Of a stretch of 64,000 nt of DNA, positions 1-8,151 are shown piece after piece. Made by a program: the position numbers and the translations under genes. Location of the stretch: NCBI GenBank assembly GCA_016218765.1, contig JACRCZ010000147.1, positions 1-64,000 on the forward strand, written 5' to 3'. Position 1 is the first letter of the stretch, and each line of letters begins with the position of its first letter. The notes below the pieces were generated by a model, which did not search any database, was not told where the DNA came from, and worked only from the letters and a program-made list of their open reading frames with translations. The stretch comes from Deltaproteobacteria bacterium (lineage in GTDB: Bacteria > Myxococcota_A > Polyangia > DRWM01 > JAAZOP01).

Positions 1-2
1 AG

Positions 3-731
3 CCGGCACTCGCGGGGGAGCTGTTGCGCAAGGCGGTGTCGGGGACGCGGGAGGCGGTGGCGCGGGCGATCCTCGCACCCTCGTGGGCGCCCGCGACCGC
101 GCTCCGGCGGGCGGCCGAGGAGTCCGGGATGCCGGTGGGCAGGATGCTCGGCACCTACGGCGGGGCCCCCGGCGGACGCGAGTTGTCGGCGGCGATCCGC
201 GCGGCGCTGGAGGGGGCGGGCGTAGAGGTGCTGGAGGAGCGCGTGAAGGAGCTCCGGAGGGAGGGAGACTCGTGGGCGGCCTTCGGGGAGAGCGGTCCGC
301 TGGTGCGCGCGCGGGTGGCGATCGTCGCGACCGGGGGCGCGGCGGGGGGCGGGCTGCTCAAGCGGGGGCGGATCTTCGCAGAGCCGGGGGTCGGAGGGAG
401 GCTGGTCTTCGGGCGGGAAACGCTGCGACAGGAGGCCGCTCCGCTGGGACCGGGGGCGGACGCGTTCCTCCCGGCGCGGCTGTTCGGCGAGGGAGGGCCG
501 AGGTCGGTCCGCGTGGCGGTCGATGAGCGGATGCGGCCGGAGGGCGCCGAGGACGGCTTGTACCTGGCGGGGGAACTGGCGGGGGGGGAGGGCGCGGAGG
601 GGTCGGAGGGAGGGGAGGAGGGGAGAGAGAGGGGAGAGGGGGGACTGGCGTGGGCGGTGGTGTCGGGATTGCGCGCGGGGGGGGAGGGCGCGGAGGGGAG
701 GGGAGGGCGCGGAGATCCGACTGACCGCTGA
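3..731 (+). CDS. GlpB-like flavoprotein (anaerobic glycerol-3-phosphate dehydrogenase subunit B type), 5'-truncated
   Basis: The reading frame is open to the left edge, so the N-terminus with the main FAD-binding fold lies outside the window. What remains looks like the C-terminal half of a GlpB-type FAD oxidoreductase: a helical stretch (SAAIRAALEGAGVEVLEE), a VAIVATGG strand-turn, then VDERMRP and GLYLAGELAGG, which match the end of GlpB proteins where the flavin site closes. GlpB normally works with GlpA and GlpC, and neither is visible. The last 50 residues are a Gly/Glu/Arg-rich low-complexity tail interrupted by GLAWAVVSGLRAG, the expected C-terminal helix, so a purine-rich expansion seems to have inserted around a conserved end. 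Assignment is from pattern only; another FAD-dependent oxidoreductase is possible. Confidence 0.5.
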   Translation, partial: PALAGELLRKAVSGTREAVARAILAPSWAPATALRRAAEESGMPVGRMLGTYGGAPGGRELSAAIRAALEGAGVEVLEERVKELRREGDSWAAFGESGPLVRARVAIVATGGAAGGGLLKRGRIFAEPGVGGRLVFGRETLRQEAAPLGPGADAFLPARLFGEGGPRSVRVAVDERMRPEGAEDGLYLAGELAGGEGAEGSEGGEEGRERGEGGLAWAVVSGLRAGGEGAEGRGGRGDPTDR

Positions 732-774
732 GGCGCTGAGGGCGCTGAGACAAACGCTGAGAAGGCAGTTTCAG

Positions 775-830
775 GGGGGGATCGGGACCGGGGGGAAGGG
801 GAGGGGGGATCGGGACCGGGGGGAAGGGGA
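775..830. repeat. Two perfect tandem copies of a 28-base G-rich unit
   Basis: Bases 775-802 and 803-830 are identical. The unit is almost entirely purine, with runs of four to six G. It sits just before the PAP2 gene, and the end of the second copy supplies the GGGGAAGGG ribosome-binding site for the ATG at 837. The preceding 580-715 stretch inside the GlpB-like gene is similarly G-rich, so the whole segment may form quadruplexes or be prone to slippage. Confidence 0.85.
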
Positions 831-836
831 AGGGCG

Positions 837-1661
837 ATGCGGAGGCGTGGAGTGCGAGGGGCGGCGGCGGTTGCAGTGCTGACGGCGTGGGCGGCCGGGG
901 CGGCAGCGAGGGCGGACGACCTGGAGATCGACCTGGGGTGGGATCTGGGGTTGACGGGGGGCTTCGGTGCAGCCTGGATCGCGACCGAGGCGCTGAAGTC
1001 GCACCTGGCGCCGGAGGAGTGCGTCTGGTGCGGGAGCAACGCGTTCGATGACGCGGCACGCGACGCGTTCCTGTGGGCCGACACGGATGCCGCGGACGCG
1101 ACGTCGGGGGTCCTGGCGTTCGGGTTGCTTCCGGCGATCACGCTGGCGGTGAACGCGGCCTCGGCGCGGGACGAAGGGCGGGCGGTCCAAGGCGCGGAGG
1201 ACCTGCTGCTGGTCGCGGAGGCCGCGGCGCTTGCAGCGTCGGTGAACCAGCTCACGAAGTTCCTGGTCGGTCGCGAGCGGCCGTTCGTGCACGCCCTGCC
1301 GGAGGAGTGGAAGGGTCTGACGGCAAAGCCGGACGACAACAACCTGTCGTTCTTCTCCGGGCACACGACGCTGGCTTTCGCGGTCGCGGTTTCGGGCGCG
1401 ACGGTGGCCACGCTGCGCGGGTACGACTCGGCGCCGTACCTGTGGGCGATTGGGGGCACCATGGCGCTGGCGACGGGCTGGCTGCGCATCGCGGCGGACA
1501 AGCACTACCTGAGCGACGTGTTGATCGGCGCCGCGGTCGGCTCGCTGATCGGATGGCTGGTCCCCTGGCTGCACCGGCGCGACGGCGACGGGGAGGAAGG
1601 CATCCTGTCGCGCGCGTCGATCGTCGCCGGTCCGGATATCAGCTTCGCGTTCGCGTTCTAG
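837..1661 (+). CDS. PAP2-family phosphatase, exported or membrane-bound
   Basis: A 274-residue protein with an N-terminal signal or anchor (about residues 9-26). The PAP2 signature is complete in order: KFLVGRERP (KX6RP, about 146), SFFSGHT (PSGH-like with Phe for Pro, about 176) and a RIAADKHYLSDVL block (SRX5HX3D-like, about 222). Hydrophobic helices lie between them. Such enzymes dephosphorylate lipid phosphates such as undecaprenyl pyrophosphate or phosphatidic acid at the membrane. The start is chosen for the G-rich ribosome-binding site in the tandem repeat. Its stop overlaps by four bases the stop of the convergent glycosyltransferase. The substrate cannot be told from sequence. Confidence 0.85.
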   Translation: MRRRGVRGAAAVAVLTAWAAGAAARADDLEIDLGWDLGLTGGFGAAWIATEALKSHLAPEECVWCGSNAFDDAARDAFLWADTDAADATSGVLAFGLLPAITLAVNAASARDEGRAVQGAEDLLLVAEAAALAASVNQLTKFLVGRERPFVHALPEEWKGLTAKPDDNNLSFFSGHTTLAFAVAVSGATVATLRGYDSAPYLWAIGGTMALATGWLRIAADKHYLSDVLIGAAVGSLIGWLVPWLHRRDGDGEEGILSRASIVAGPDISFAFAF

Positions 1662-2959
1662 CTCCGGCGGGCGGCCGCCTCCCGACCGCGCCTCACGCCC
1701 TCGCGCAAGGCGGCGTCGAGGCGTTCGGCCGCGGCAGCCTGGGAGAAGCGCGTGCGAGCCAGGTGAAGGCCGGTGGCGACGCGATCCCCGCGCCGGGGAT
1801 CGTCGGTTGCGGCGACAAGCGCGTCGGCCAGGGCGGCGGGCGAGTCGTCACGGGCGGCGACGACGACCGATTCGAGGTCCAGGCCATGGACGGCGGTCCG
1901 CGTAGCGGCGACGGGGACGCCGGCGCCCAGCAGCGTGATCAGCTTCATCGGAAAGCCGCCGGGAATCCTGCGCGCCAGGGCGGCGACCCCGCAGCCGCCC
2001 AGGACGCACAGCGCGTTCGCCAGCGGTCCGTGGGGGACGAATCGGACCGGCACGCGAAGCTGTGCCGCACGGCCGCCGAGCTCGTCGGGCGACGAATCCG
2101 AGATGACGACCAGCTCGGCGGGGCGGCCCCGGCTGCGGACGAGGGCGACCGCGGCGACGAGCGTGTCCAGGCCCTGGTAGCAGTCGAGGTTTCCGAGGTA
2201 GGCGACGCTCAGCGCGGGAAACGCGTCCGCCGCGGCGCCCCGCGGTGCGCGGGGGCGCTCCGAGGTGGTCGGGACCACGCCGGCCGGGACGCGGATCTCG
2301 CCAACCGCCGGATCCCCGGGGCCGGCGCCTTCCGGCGACAGCGGAGCGGCCAGGTCGGCGAGGTCCGCCCCGGGCTCGACGACGCGGACCCGCAAGGGAT
2401 CGGCGCCGGCGCGGATCAGGCCGTCGCGGGTCGGCGCCGAAATCGCGATGATGAGGTCGGCGTGTGCCGGGAGCTGCGCGTCGAGCCACCGGCCGAGGCG
2501 GCCGGCGAGAGCGGCCGGGCCGAGCGTGCCATACGCGGGCAGCTCGTGCTCCATCAGGTTGTGCGCGTGGTAGACGCAGGGAACGCCGGGGCGGAAGGGC
2601 AGGAGCAACGCCGCCGCGGCCGCCTCGACGTTGTGCAGGTGCACGACGTCGGGACGCAGCACGCGCGCCAGGCGGCGCAATTCCAGCGCGAGGCGGAGGT
2701 CGAGCACCGCGCGGCGCCAGCCGGGGCCGGAACGCAGCGAACGGAAGCGTGGAAAGTCGGGCAGGCGGTGGATCGCGTACGGCGCGCGCAACGGGAACGC
2801 CCCGTGCGCGTACACGAGGAGGTGGACGTCGTGCCCGCGCTCGGCCAGGCCGCGGCAGACGGCGTCGAGCGCGACCTGGGTGCCCTGGCGCGAGGGGAAG
2901 GGCAGGGCGGCGACCTCGAGGATGCGGAGGGGGTCGGGGGCCGGGCGCGGCGGCGTCAT
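1658..2959 (-). CDS. Glycosyltransferase, GT4-like (GT-B fold)
   Basis: A 433-residue protein with a typical GT-B layout: an N-terminal domain starting RILEVAALPFPSRQGTQVAL with a Gly-rich acceptor loop, the DVVHLHN strand (about 105) and YHAHN, then a C-terminal nucleotide-sugar domain with SVAYLGNLDCYQGLDTLV (about 253) and GFPMKLITLLGAGVPVAAT (about 345). The usual Glu of the EX7E motif is Thr here (KLIT), which occurs in some divergent GT4 members but makes activity less certain. Its ATG overlaps the stop of the AP-superfamily gene upstream (ATGA), so the two are probably translationally coupled. It probably acts in polysaccharide or glycolipid synthesis; donor and acceptor are unknown. 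Confidence 0.8.
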   Translation of the reverse strand: MTPPRPAPDPLRILEVAALPFPSRQGTQVALDAVCRGLAERGHDVHLLVYAHGAFPLRAPYAIHRLPDFPRFRSLRSGPGWRRAVLDLRLALELRRLARVLRPDVVHLHNVEAAAAALLLPFRPGVPCVYHAHNLMEHELPAYGTLGPAALAGRLGRWLDAQLPAHADLIIAISAPTRDGLIRAGADPLRVRVVEPGADLADLAAPLSPEGAGPGDPAVGEIRVPAGVVPTTSERPRAPRGAAADAFPALSVAYLGNLDCYQGLDTLVAAVALVRSRGRPAELVVISDSSPDELGGRAAQLRVPVRFVPHGPLANALCVLGGCGVAALARRIPGGFPMKLITLLGAGVPVAATRTAVHGLDLESVVVAARDDSPAALADALVAATDDPRRGDRVATGLHLARTRFSQAAAAERLDAALREGVRRGREAAARRS

Positions 2960-4755
2960 CCGTCGTCCTCGATGTAGCCGAGGGCGCGCAGGCGGGCGGC
3001 CAAGGCGCGGCGGTCGGCGGGGGAAAGGCCGTCGGACGCGTCGGGCGAGGCCGCGGAGGCGGCCGGCGGTCGGGAGTCGGCGGCCGGCCCCTCGACATGC
3101 TCAGGGCGGGCCGGACGGCGGGGCTTCTCGATCCACGGGGGTGCGGGGACATCGAGAAGCTCGTGGACGAGGGGGGCGACGTCGCGCAGGTCGAGAGGCG
3201 GAGGAGCGGGGCGTCCGCCGTCGTCCGGGAGCGCGAGAGGGAAGTCGCCGAGGAGAATGCCGAACGGACGGTGGCTGCCGCGCAGGAGGCCGCCCTTGCC
3301 GCCCGAGCGTTCCGCGGCCGGCACCTGCATGTGCCACGAGCCGGCGAGCGCCGCGTGCAGGTGAGGCGGGCAGAGCACGGGTGTCCGGCCCTCGGGATCC
3401 TCGGCCGGCTCGAGCAGGACGTCGGGGGCCGACTCCACGTGCGGTCCGGCGAATGCCTCCTCGCGCAGGCGCACGGTCGCGAACAGCGGATCGCCGTCGG
3501 GACGGCGGGCCGTGCGGAGGAACGCGGCGACCTTGCCGGCGACGCGCGGGCGGTCGGCGGGGGCAATCCTTCCGAGCGGCTCGCGCCCGCGAACGTTGAG
3601 CCGCACGGACGGAGCGTAGGTCAGCTCGTCGGACCAGGCGGCGGTACGCTCCAGGTCGATGCCGGCGGTGCGCGCCAGGGATTCGGCCAGGCCGGGGACA
3701 ACGGCGCCGGCCGCGCGGAAGGCGACCCGGCGGAACGAGTCCGGCAGGCCGCGCAGCGCCGCACGGCGCCCGAACAGCGCCGCGCGCGAGAGGAGGGAAG
3801 GAGGGACGGGCGTCTGGAAGCCGCCGGCGACGAGCAGGGCATTGAGCGAGACGACGAGGTCCGACGTCGGCCCCATCCCGTGGTCGGACGCGATCAACAC
3901 CGCCTGCGGACAGAGGTCGCGCACCAACCCCCCGACCACCTCGTCGACCGCTTCGTAGGTCGCGGCGATGGCCCACGGCACGACGTCCCCGGGGGCGGCA
4001 GGCTCGCGGGCAGGTTCGCGCAATCGGCCCGCCGTTCGTTTGCCGTCCCCGGCACGCGGCCACCCGTGGTGGCCTGCCGTGTCGAGGGCCTGGAGATGGA
4101 GGGCGAGCACGTCAACCGGGACGGCGTCGCAGAGGAAGCGCGCGAGATCGGCGCGCAGCCGCGACGAGCCGCGCAGTGCCCCGACCAGGACGTCCTCGCG
4201 GCCGCCGGCGCCCGCGGCGTACTCGTCGAAGGCGGCGAAGCTCAGGGCGCCCCGACCCAGCTCCCGGCGGATGCGTTCGAACAGCTCGGGCGGCCGGACG
4301 TGCCCGCGCCCCGCGGCCGTGTCGAGCGGCGTGTCCCAGCCGGCGACGTGGAAACGGAGCGGGTTTTCATCGTGCAGGCGACCGGGGAAGCCGACGGCGC
4401 CGACGCCCAGACCGGCGGCGGCCAGCGACTCGAGCCACGACGGCACCGCCGGGCGGGGCGAGCCGAAGCGCAGGCGGTAGCCGTCGGGTCGGGCGAAGTC
4501 GAAGACGCCGTGGCGCCCGGGGTTGACGCCGGCAAGGCAAGTCGCCCACGCGGGGAGGGTGGCGGCGGGGATCGTCGAGCGGAGGTCGGCGAGGAAGCCG
4601 CGTCGGGCGAGTGCCGCCAGGGCGGGGAGACGTCGCGCGGCGAGGAGCGTCCGGATGATGCGCGCGTCGGCGCCGTCCAGACCGAGGAAGAGCAGCCGGA
4701 GAGGTCGAGGGCCCACGGGCGCAACGTGTCCGTTCCCGGGGCCGGGGTCAAGCAC
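2956..4755 (-). CDS. Alkaline-phosphatase-superfamily hydrolase (type I phosphodiesterase/nucleotide pyrophosphatase-like)
   Basis: The fold markers are present: the metal-binding Asp in LLFLGLDGAD (about 25), the nucleophile Thr in ATLPAWATCL (about 67), and the SDHGMGP metal-binding block (about 305). The C-terminus ends in a small helical RALAARLRALGYIEDD motif common in this group of lipid-linked or sugar-linked AP proteins. No signal peptide is evident. The first 13 residues before VGPRPLRL may not be translated, so a GTG at that Val is an alternative start. Downstream it is coupled to the glycosyltransferase; upstream it is divergent from a cysteine desulfurase with only 34 bases between. 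A short stretch near the C-terminus (RPEHVEG) is encoded by a dispersed palindromic repeat. Confidence 0.8.
   Translation of the reverse strand: MLDPGPGNGHVAPVGPRPLRLLFLGLDGADARIIRTLLAARRLPALAALARRGFLADLRSTIPAATLPAWATCLAGVNPGRHGVFDFARPDGYRLRFGSPRPAVPSWLESLAAAGLGVGAVGFPGRLHDENPLRFHVAGWDTPLDTAAGRGHVRPPELFERIRRELGRGALSFAAFDEYAAGAGGREDVLVGALRGSSRLRADLARFLCDAVPVDVLALHLQALDTAGHHGWPRAGDGKRTAGRLREPAREPAAPGDVVPWAIAATYEAVDEVVGGLVRDLCPQAVLIASDHGMGPTSDLVVSLNALLVAGGFQTPVPPSLLSRAALFGRRAALRGLPDSFRRVAFRAAGAVVPGLAESLARTAGIDLERTAAWSDELTYAPSVRLNVRGREPLGRIAPADRPRVAGKVAAFLRTARRPDGDPLFATVRLREEAFAGPHVESAPDVLLEPAEDPEGRTPVLCPPHLHAALAGSWHMQVPAAERSGGKGGLLRGSHRPFGILLGDFPLALPDDGGRPAPPPLDLRDVAPLVHELLDVPAPPWIEKPRRPARPEHVEGPAADSRPPAASAASPDASDGLSPADRRALAARLRALGYIEDDG
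3087..3109 (-). repeat. Dispersed palindrome GCCCTGAGCNTGTCGANGGG, coding copy
   Basis: Read on the minus strand this is an imperfect palindrome of the well-known CCTGAGC-TGTCGAGGGG type. It is translated in frame as RPEHVEG inside the AP-superfamily protein. Two more copies lie in the CusB-like gene around 42637-42698. Confidence 0.75.
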
Positions 4756-4789
4756 GGCGGACGTTGACTTGGCGGAATGCGGACCGACA

Positions 4790-6028
4790 ATGGCGGGAAT
4801 GACTGTCCAAGACGGGGCGAAGACGATCTACCTCGACCACAACGCGACGACGCCGCTCCTGCCGGAGGTGCGCGAGGCCATGCTGCCGTGGCTGGGGGAG
4901 TGCTTCGGGAATCCCTCCAGCGGGCACGGCTTCGGGACCGACGCGAGGCGCGCGGTGGAGCGGGCGCGGGAACAGGTCGCCGAGCTGCTCGGCGCCCTGC
5001 CCGACGAGATCGTATTCACCGGCGGCGGAACGGAGGCGAACAACCTCGCGCTGCGCGGGCTGGCCGAAGGACGCTCGGAGCGCGGGGGTCGCATCATCCT
5101 GAGCGCCCTCGAACATCCCTCGGTCGCCGCCTGCGGCGCCTGGCTGGTGCAGCGCGGGCCGCTGGTCGGCAAGCCGGCGATCCCCGCCCGCTGCTCGGGC
5201 GGGCAGATGTGCCTGGTGCTCCAGGGCGCCTGGGAGCTGGTCGTCCTGCCGGTCGACGGCGACGGTCGCGTCGCCCCCGCCGCGCTGCGCGCCGCGCTGG
5301 AGCGCAAGGCGTTCGTGCTCAGCGTGATGCACGCGCAGAACGAGGTGGGGACGATCGAGCCCGTGCGCGAGCTGGCGGACCTCGCGCACGAGAAGGGACT
5401 CCTGGTGCACACGGACGCGGCCCAGAGCGCCGGCAAGATCCCTACCGGCGTCGGGGATCTCGGCGTGGACATGCTGACCGTCGCCGGCCACAAACTCTAC
5501 GCGCCGCAAGGCGTCGGCGCCCTGTACGTCCGCCGCGGGGTCGAGCTGGCGCCGGTGCTCGTCGGCGCCGGCCACGAACGCGGCCTGCGCCCCGGCACCG
5601 AGAACGTCGCCGGCCTCGTCGGGCTGGGCGCGGCGTGCGACGTCGCGCGACGGACCATGGACGGGGAAGGGACGCGGCAGCGCCTGCTTCGCGATCTGAT
5701 GTTCGATCTCCTCCGTGAGGCCGTTCCGGGGATCCGGCGCAACGGACATCCCACCGAGCGCCTGCCGAACACGCTCCATGTCGCCTTCCCCGGCGTCCGG
5801 GGCTCGTGCGTCCTGGCGGGCGCCCCGGAGGTGGCGGCGACCACGGGTTCGGCGTGCCACGAAGGCGACGAGTCGCCGTCCGCCGTGCTGACGGCCATGG
5901 GCGTGCCGGCCGACGTCGCGCTGGGTGCGGTCCGGCTGTCGCTGGGCCGCGGCACCACGGAGGCCGACGTGGAACGCGCCGCCGAGGCGCTGGCCCGGAG
6001 CTGGAAAGCGGCGCGCGAGGGGGAATAG
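4790..6028 (+). CDS. Cysteine desulfurase, NifS/IscS type (first of three family members)
   Basis: A 412-residue PLP enzyme that releases sulfur from cysteine as a protein persulfide. Markers: YLDHNATTPLLPEV at the N-terminus, FTGGGTEANNLAL for PLP phosphate binding, HTDAAQSAGK with the PLP-contacting Asp, AGHKLYAPQGVGALYV with the Schiff-base Lys, and TTGSACHEGDESPSAVL with the catalytic Cys. Starts at ATG 4790 or 4799 both fit. About 25 extra residues with no counterpart in usual NifS (GPLVGKPAIPARCSGGQM and following) lie between the AACGAWLVQR helix and WELVVLPVDGDG. The DNA there holds a 7-bp stem, CCCGCCC...GGGCGGG, near 5187-5207, like an inserted palindromic element. No iscU or nifU neighbour is seen. 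Confidence 0.9.
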   Translation: MAGMTVQDGAKTIYLDHNATTPLLPEVREAMLPWLGECFGNPSSGHGFGTDARRAVERAREQVAELLGALPDEIVFTGGGTEANNLALRGLAEGRSERGGRIILSALEHPSVAACGAWLVQRGPLVGKPAIPARCSGGQMCLVLQGAWELVVLPVDGDGRVAPAALRAALERKAFVLSVMHAQNEVGTIEPVRELADLAHEKGLLVHTDAAQSAGKIPTGVGDLGVDMLTVAGHKLYAPQGVGALYVRRGVELAPVLVGAGHERGLRPGTENVAGLVGLGAACDVARRTMDGEGTRQRLLRDLMFDLLREAVPGIRRNGHPTERLPNTLHVAFPGVRGSCVLAGAPEVAATTGSACHEGDESPSAVLTAMGVPADVALGAVRLSLGRGTTEADVERAAEALARSWKAAREGE

Positions 6029-6048
6029 GCGGATCCGGAGGGGGATCT

Positions 6049-6085
6049 CGCGCAGAGGCGCAAAGTCGCAGAGCCGCGGAGAGGA
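6049..6085. repeat. Dispersed GCAGAG/GCAAAG intergenic repeat
   Basis: A short string of CGC(A/G)AAG/GCAGAG-type units fills the 63-base gap between convergent genes. The same kind of string occurs at 8106-8142, and a single unit is near 50881. It is probably a common low-complexity intergenic element with no clear function. Confidence 0.5.
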
Positions 6086-6091
6086 GCGTAG

Positions 6092-6604
6092 CTACGCGTA
6101 GCCGAGCTTCTCGACGCGCTCGCGGACGCGGGCTTCTTCCTCGGGGGTGTAGACGCGGGGCGGTCGCGCGACGAGGCCGCGCGCCGCGAGCGTGCGGCGG
6201 ACCTCGTCCACGACGGAGTAGGCCGCGTCCGATGCCCGGACCTCGAGCGCGGGCTCCAGCGGCGGCTCGTAGCCGTCCGGCATCGTGCCGTGGACCAGCA
6301 CCTCGAGAAACCGGTCGCTGCCGCGGCGCGCCTCGTCGCGAACGGCTCGGCGGGGCGAGGCGGCGACGGCGATGGCGGCGCCCCCGTTGCGGGCGAGGAC
6401 CTGGCAGAGCCAGGCGAGGCGGCGCACGACCACGTCGCGGAAATCCGCGTTGCGCGGCTCGTGCGCGCACAGCCTGTCCTCCACCATCTCCGCGGTCAGG
6501 ACGTCGATCGACGGAGCCGTCCCCGTCAGGCCCGCGCGCAGGGCCTCGGCCAGCGCGTCCATGCGCACCCGGTCGCCCGTCAGCCAGATCACGTACCCGC
6601 TCAT
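6092..6604 (-). CDS. APS-kinase-like protein without a P-loop
   Basis: A 170-residue protein that begins GYVIWLTG, exactly as adenylylsulfate kinases do. The Walker A that should follow (G-x4-GKS/T) is replaced by DRVRMDALAEAL, with no Gly-Lys-Ser/Thr. Later parts still recall the family: the CAHEPRNADFRDVVVRRLAWL helix, the IAVAASPRRAVRDEAR block (ISPYRADRD in real enzymes) and FLEVLVHG. The family's KGLYK segment is missing. ATP phosphotransfer is therefore unlikely; a binding or regulatory role is inferred. Its ATG overlaps the stop of the AP-superfamily gene upstream (6601-6604), so the pair is translationally coupled. No sulfurylase or PAPS reductase lies nearby. Confidence 0.65.
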   Translation of the reverse strand: MSGYVIWLTGDRVRMDALAEALRAGLTGTAPSIDVLTAEMVEDRLCAHEPRNADFRDVVVRRLAWLCQVLARNGGAAIAVAASPRRAVRDEARRGSDRFLEVLVHGTMPDGYEPPLEPALEVRASDAAYSVVDEVRRTLAARGLVARPPRVYTPEEEARVRERVEKLGYA

Positions 6605-8028
6605 GCGCCCTGCTCCCGGACCCGCCGGACGCCTGAGAGGATGCCGGTTCCGCCCATCGTCTCCGGCGGGGCAAGCTCGAACAGCCCGAGGACGGTGCGG
6701 GCGATGTCGCGCACTTCAGCGCCGTCGATCCGGCCGATGGCGGAAACCTGGGCGCCGGACGCGACCAGGATGCCGTCCCACGAGTGGTTCGCGTCGTCCG
6801 GGCCCGTGTCGTTCCCGACGGCATGGATCGCCCCCGTGCCGACGGAGCCGATGCTGCGCCAGTCGAGGTTCCCGAAGAGCACGATGAGATCGGGCGGGGT
6901 GCCGCGCGCGACCGGGTAAAGGTCCCGCGGCCGGTGGGCGACCGTGCCGATGGGCCGGCCGTGCTCGTCGGGGATCGCCTCGAGCATCGCCTTGAGCGCC
7001 TCGCACTCGGTATCGAGCTGTTCGGGCGGGATGATGCCCTGCGGCTCGCGGCCTCGCACGTTGAGGAACACCCGGCCGTAGTACCCGCCCTCGCCCCACG
7101 CCTTGGTCCGCGACCAGTCGATCTTCAGCCGGTGCAGCGGCGTGGGACGGTCCGGGAGCTCCTCGAGTGCCAGGTAGCCGTGGCGCAGGAGCCACTCGTT
7201 GAGGCAGATGCCGCCCTTCATCGTGCGCGCACCGGGGTCGGAGACGACGAGCACGGTCGTGTCGGCGTCGGCGAACTCGGCGAGCGTGCCCAGCTCGCGG
7301 TCGAGGTAGGCGTAGTATTCGCGGCCGGCGTCGGCGAAGCGGTTGCCCGGGACGTGACGGGGATGGTCGGCGGCGATGTGCCTCCAGAACCCGTGGTGGA
7401 AGCGGTCGCAGCCCATCTCGACCATCATGAAGAAGTCCCAGTCGTCCTTGTCCAGGAGGAAGCGGGCCATGGCGAAGTGCTGGCGGCTCATGGCGTAGAT
7501 CGATTCCAGGAGCCGCGGCTTGTCGTCCGTGCGGAAGTCGGGGACGTCGACGATGTACGGGCCGAAGCTGGACTCCAGCGTCTGCTTCAGCTCCACGGGC
7601 CGCGCATAGTCGGAGTCCGCGCCGGGCGTGAGGAAGCAGGTGACCATCGAGCCGCGGAGCTCGGCCGGCGGAGGATACGTCTGCGGGACGAACAGGACGG
7701 TCGAACGGAGGCCCGCATCGCCCAGGACGTCCCACAGCCGGGGCACGCGGACCGTCCTCGCCGTCGCGAAGTCCAGCTCGTACGAGCCGTAGCCGGTGCG
7801 GTCGCGGAACCCGTAGATTCCCAGCTCCCCCGGATCGGCACCCGACACCATGGTCGTCCACGCCGGCACCGTGATCGGCGGGATCGTCGAGCGCAGCAGG
7901 CCCCAGCAGCCCTTCTTCATGAGCCGGCGGAGGTTCGGCATCACGCCCGCGTACTTGTCGAACGCGAGGCTGGGCTCGGCGCAGTCGAGCCCGATCACCA
8001 TCACCTTCCGCCTGCCCATCGTCCTCAC
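6601..8028 (-). CDS. AP-superfamily (type I phosphodiesterase-like) protein with an altered metal site
   Basis: A 475-residue cytosolic protein. It has the N-terminal metal Asp (MVIGLDCAEPSL), the nucleophile Thr (ITVPAWTTMVSG) and the EMGCDRFHHGFW block with metal ligands. The motif that is usually SDHG reads SDPGARTMKGGICLNEWL (about residue 257), so one expected metal-binding His is Pro. The rest of that block matches the family closely, so the reading frame is right. Reduced or altered catalysis is inferred. It is coupled to the P-loop-less APS-kinase-like gene. The upstream gap to the PCMT gene holds only a repeat. Confidence 0.75.
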   Translation of the reverse strand: MRTMGRRKVMVIGLDCAEPSLAFDKYAGVMPNLRRLMKKGCWGLLRSTIPPITVPAWTTMVSGADPGELGIYGFRDRTGYGSYELDFATARTVRVPRLWDVLGDAGLRSTVLFVPQTYPPPAELRGSMVTCFLTPGADSDYARPVELKQTLESSFGPYIVDVPDFRTDDKPRLLESIYAMSRQHFAMARFLLDKDDWDFFMMVEMGCDRFHHGFWRHIAADHPRHVPGNRFADAGREYYAYLDRELGTLAEFADADTTVLVVSDPGARTMKGGICLNEWLLRHGYLALEELPDRPTPLHRLKIDWSRTKAWGEGGYYGRVFLNVRGREPQGIIPPEQLDTECEALKAMLEAIPDEHGRPIGTVAHRPRDLYPVARGTPPDLIVLFGNLDWRSIGSVGTGAIHAVGNDTGPDDANHSWDGILVASGAQVSAIGRIDGAEVRDIARTVLGLFELAPPETMGGTGILSGVRRVREQGA

Positions 8029-8105
8029 CTCGCGCGGGCCTCCCCGCAGCCGGGCGCCAGTCTATCGTGCAAGCCACCGGGGTCAAGTGCGCGGTTCCCG
8101 GATTT

Positions 8106-8142
8106 CGCGCAAAGAGCGCAAAGGAACGCAAAGGACGCCAAG
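8106..8142. repeat. Dispersed GCAAAG repeat string
   Basis: About four GCAAAG(G)-like units follow each other in the 123-base gap between two minus-strand genes. The composition matches the 6049-6085 string. No promoter was recognised in the gap. Confidence 0.5.
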
Positions 8143-8151
8143 GGAGAGAGG

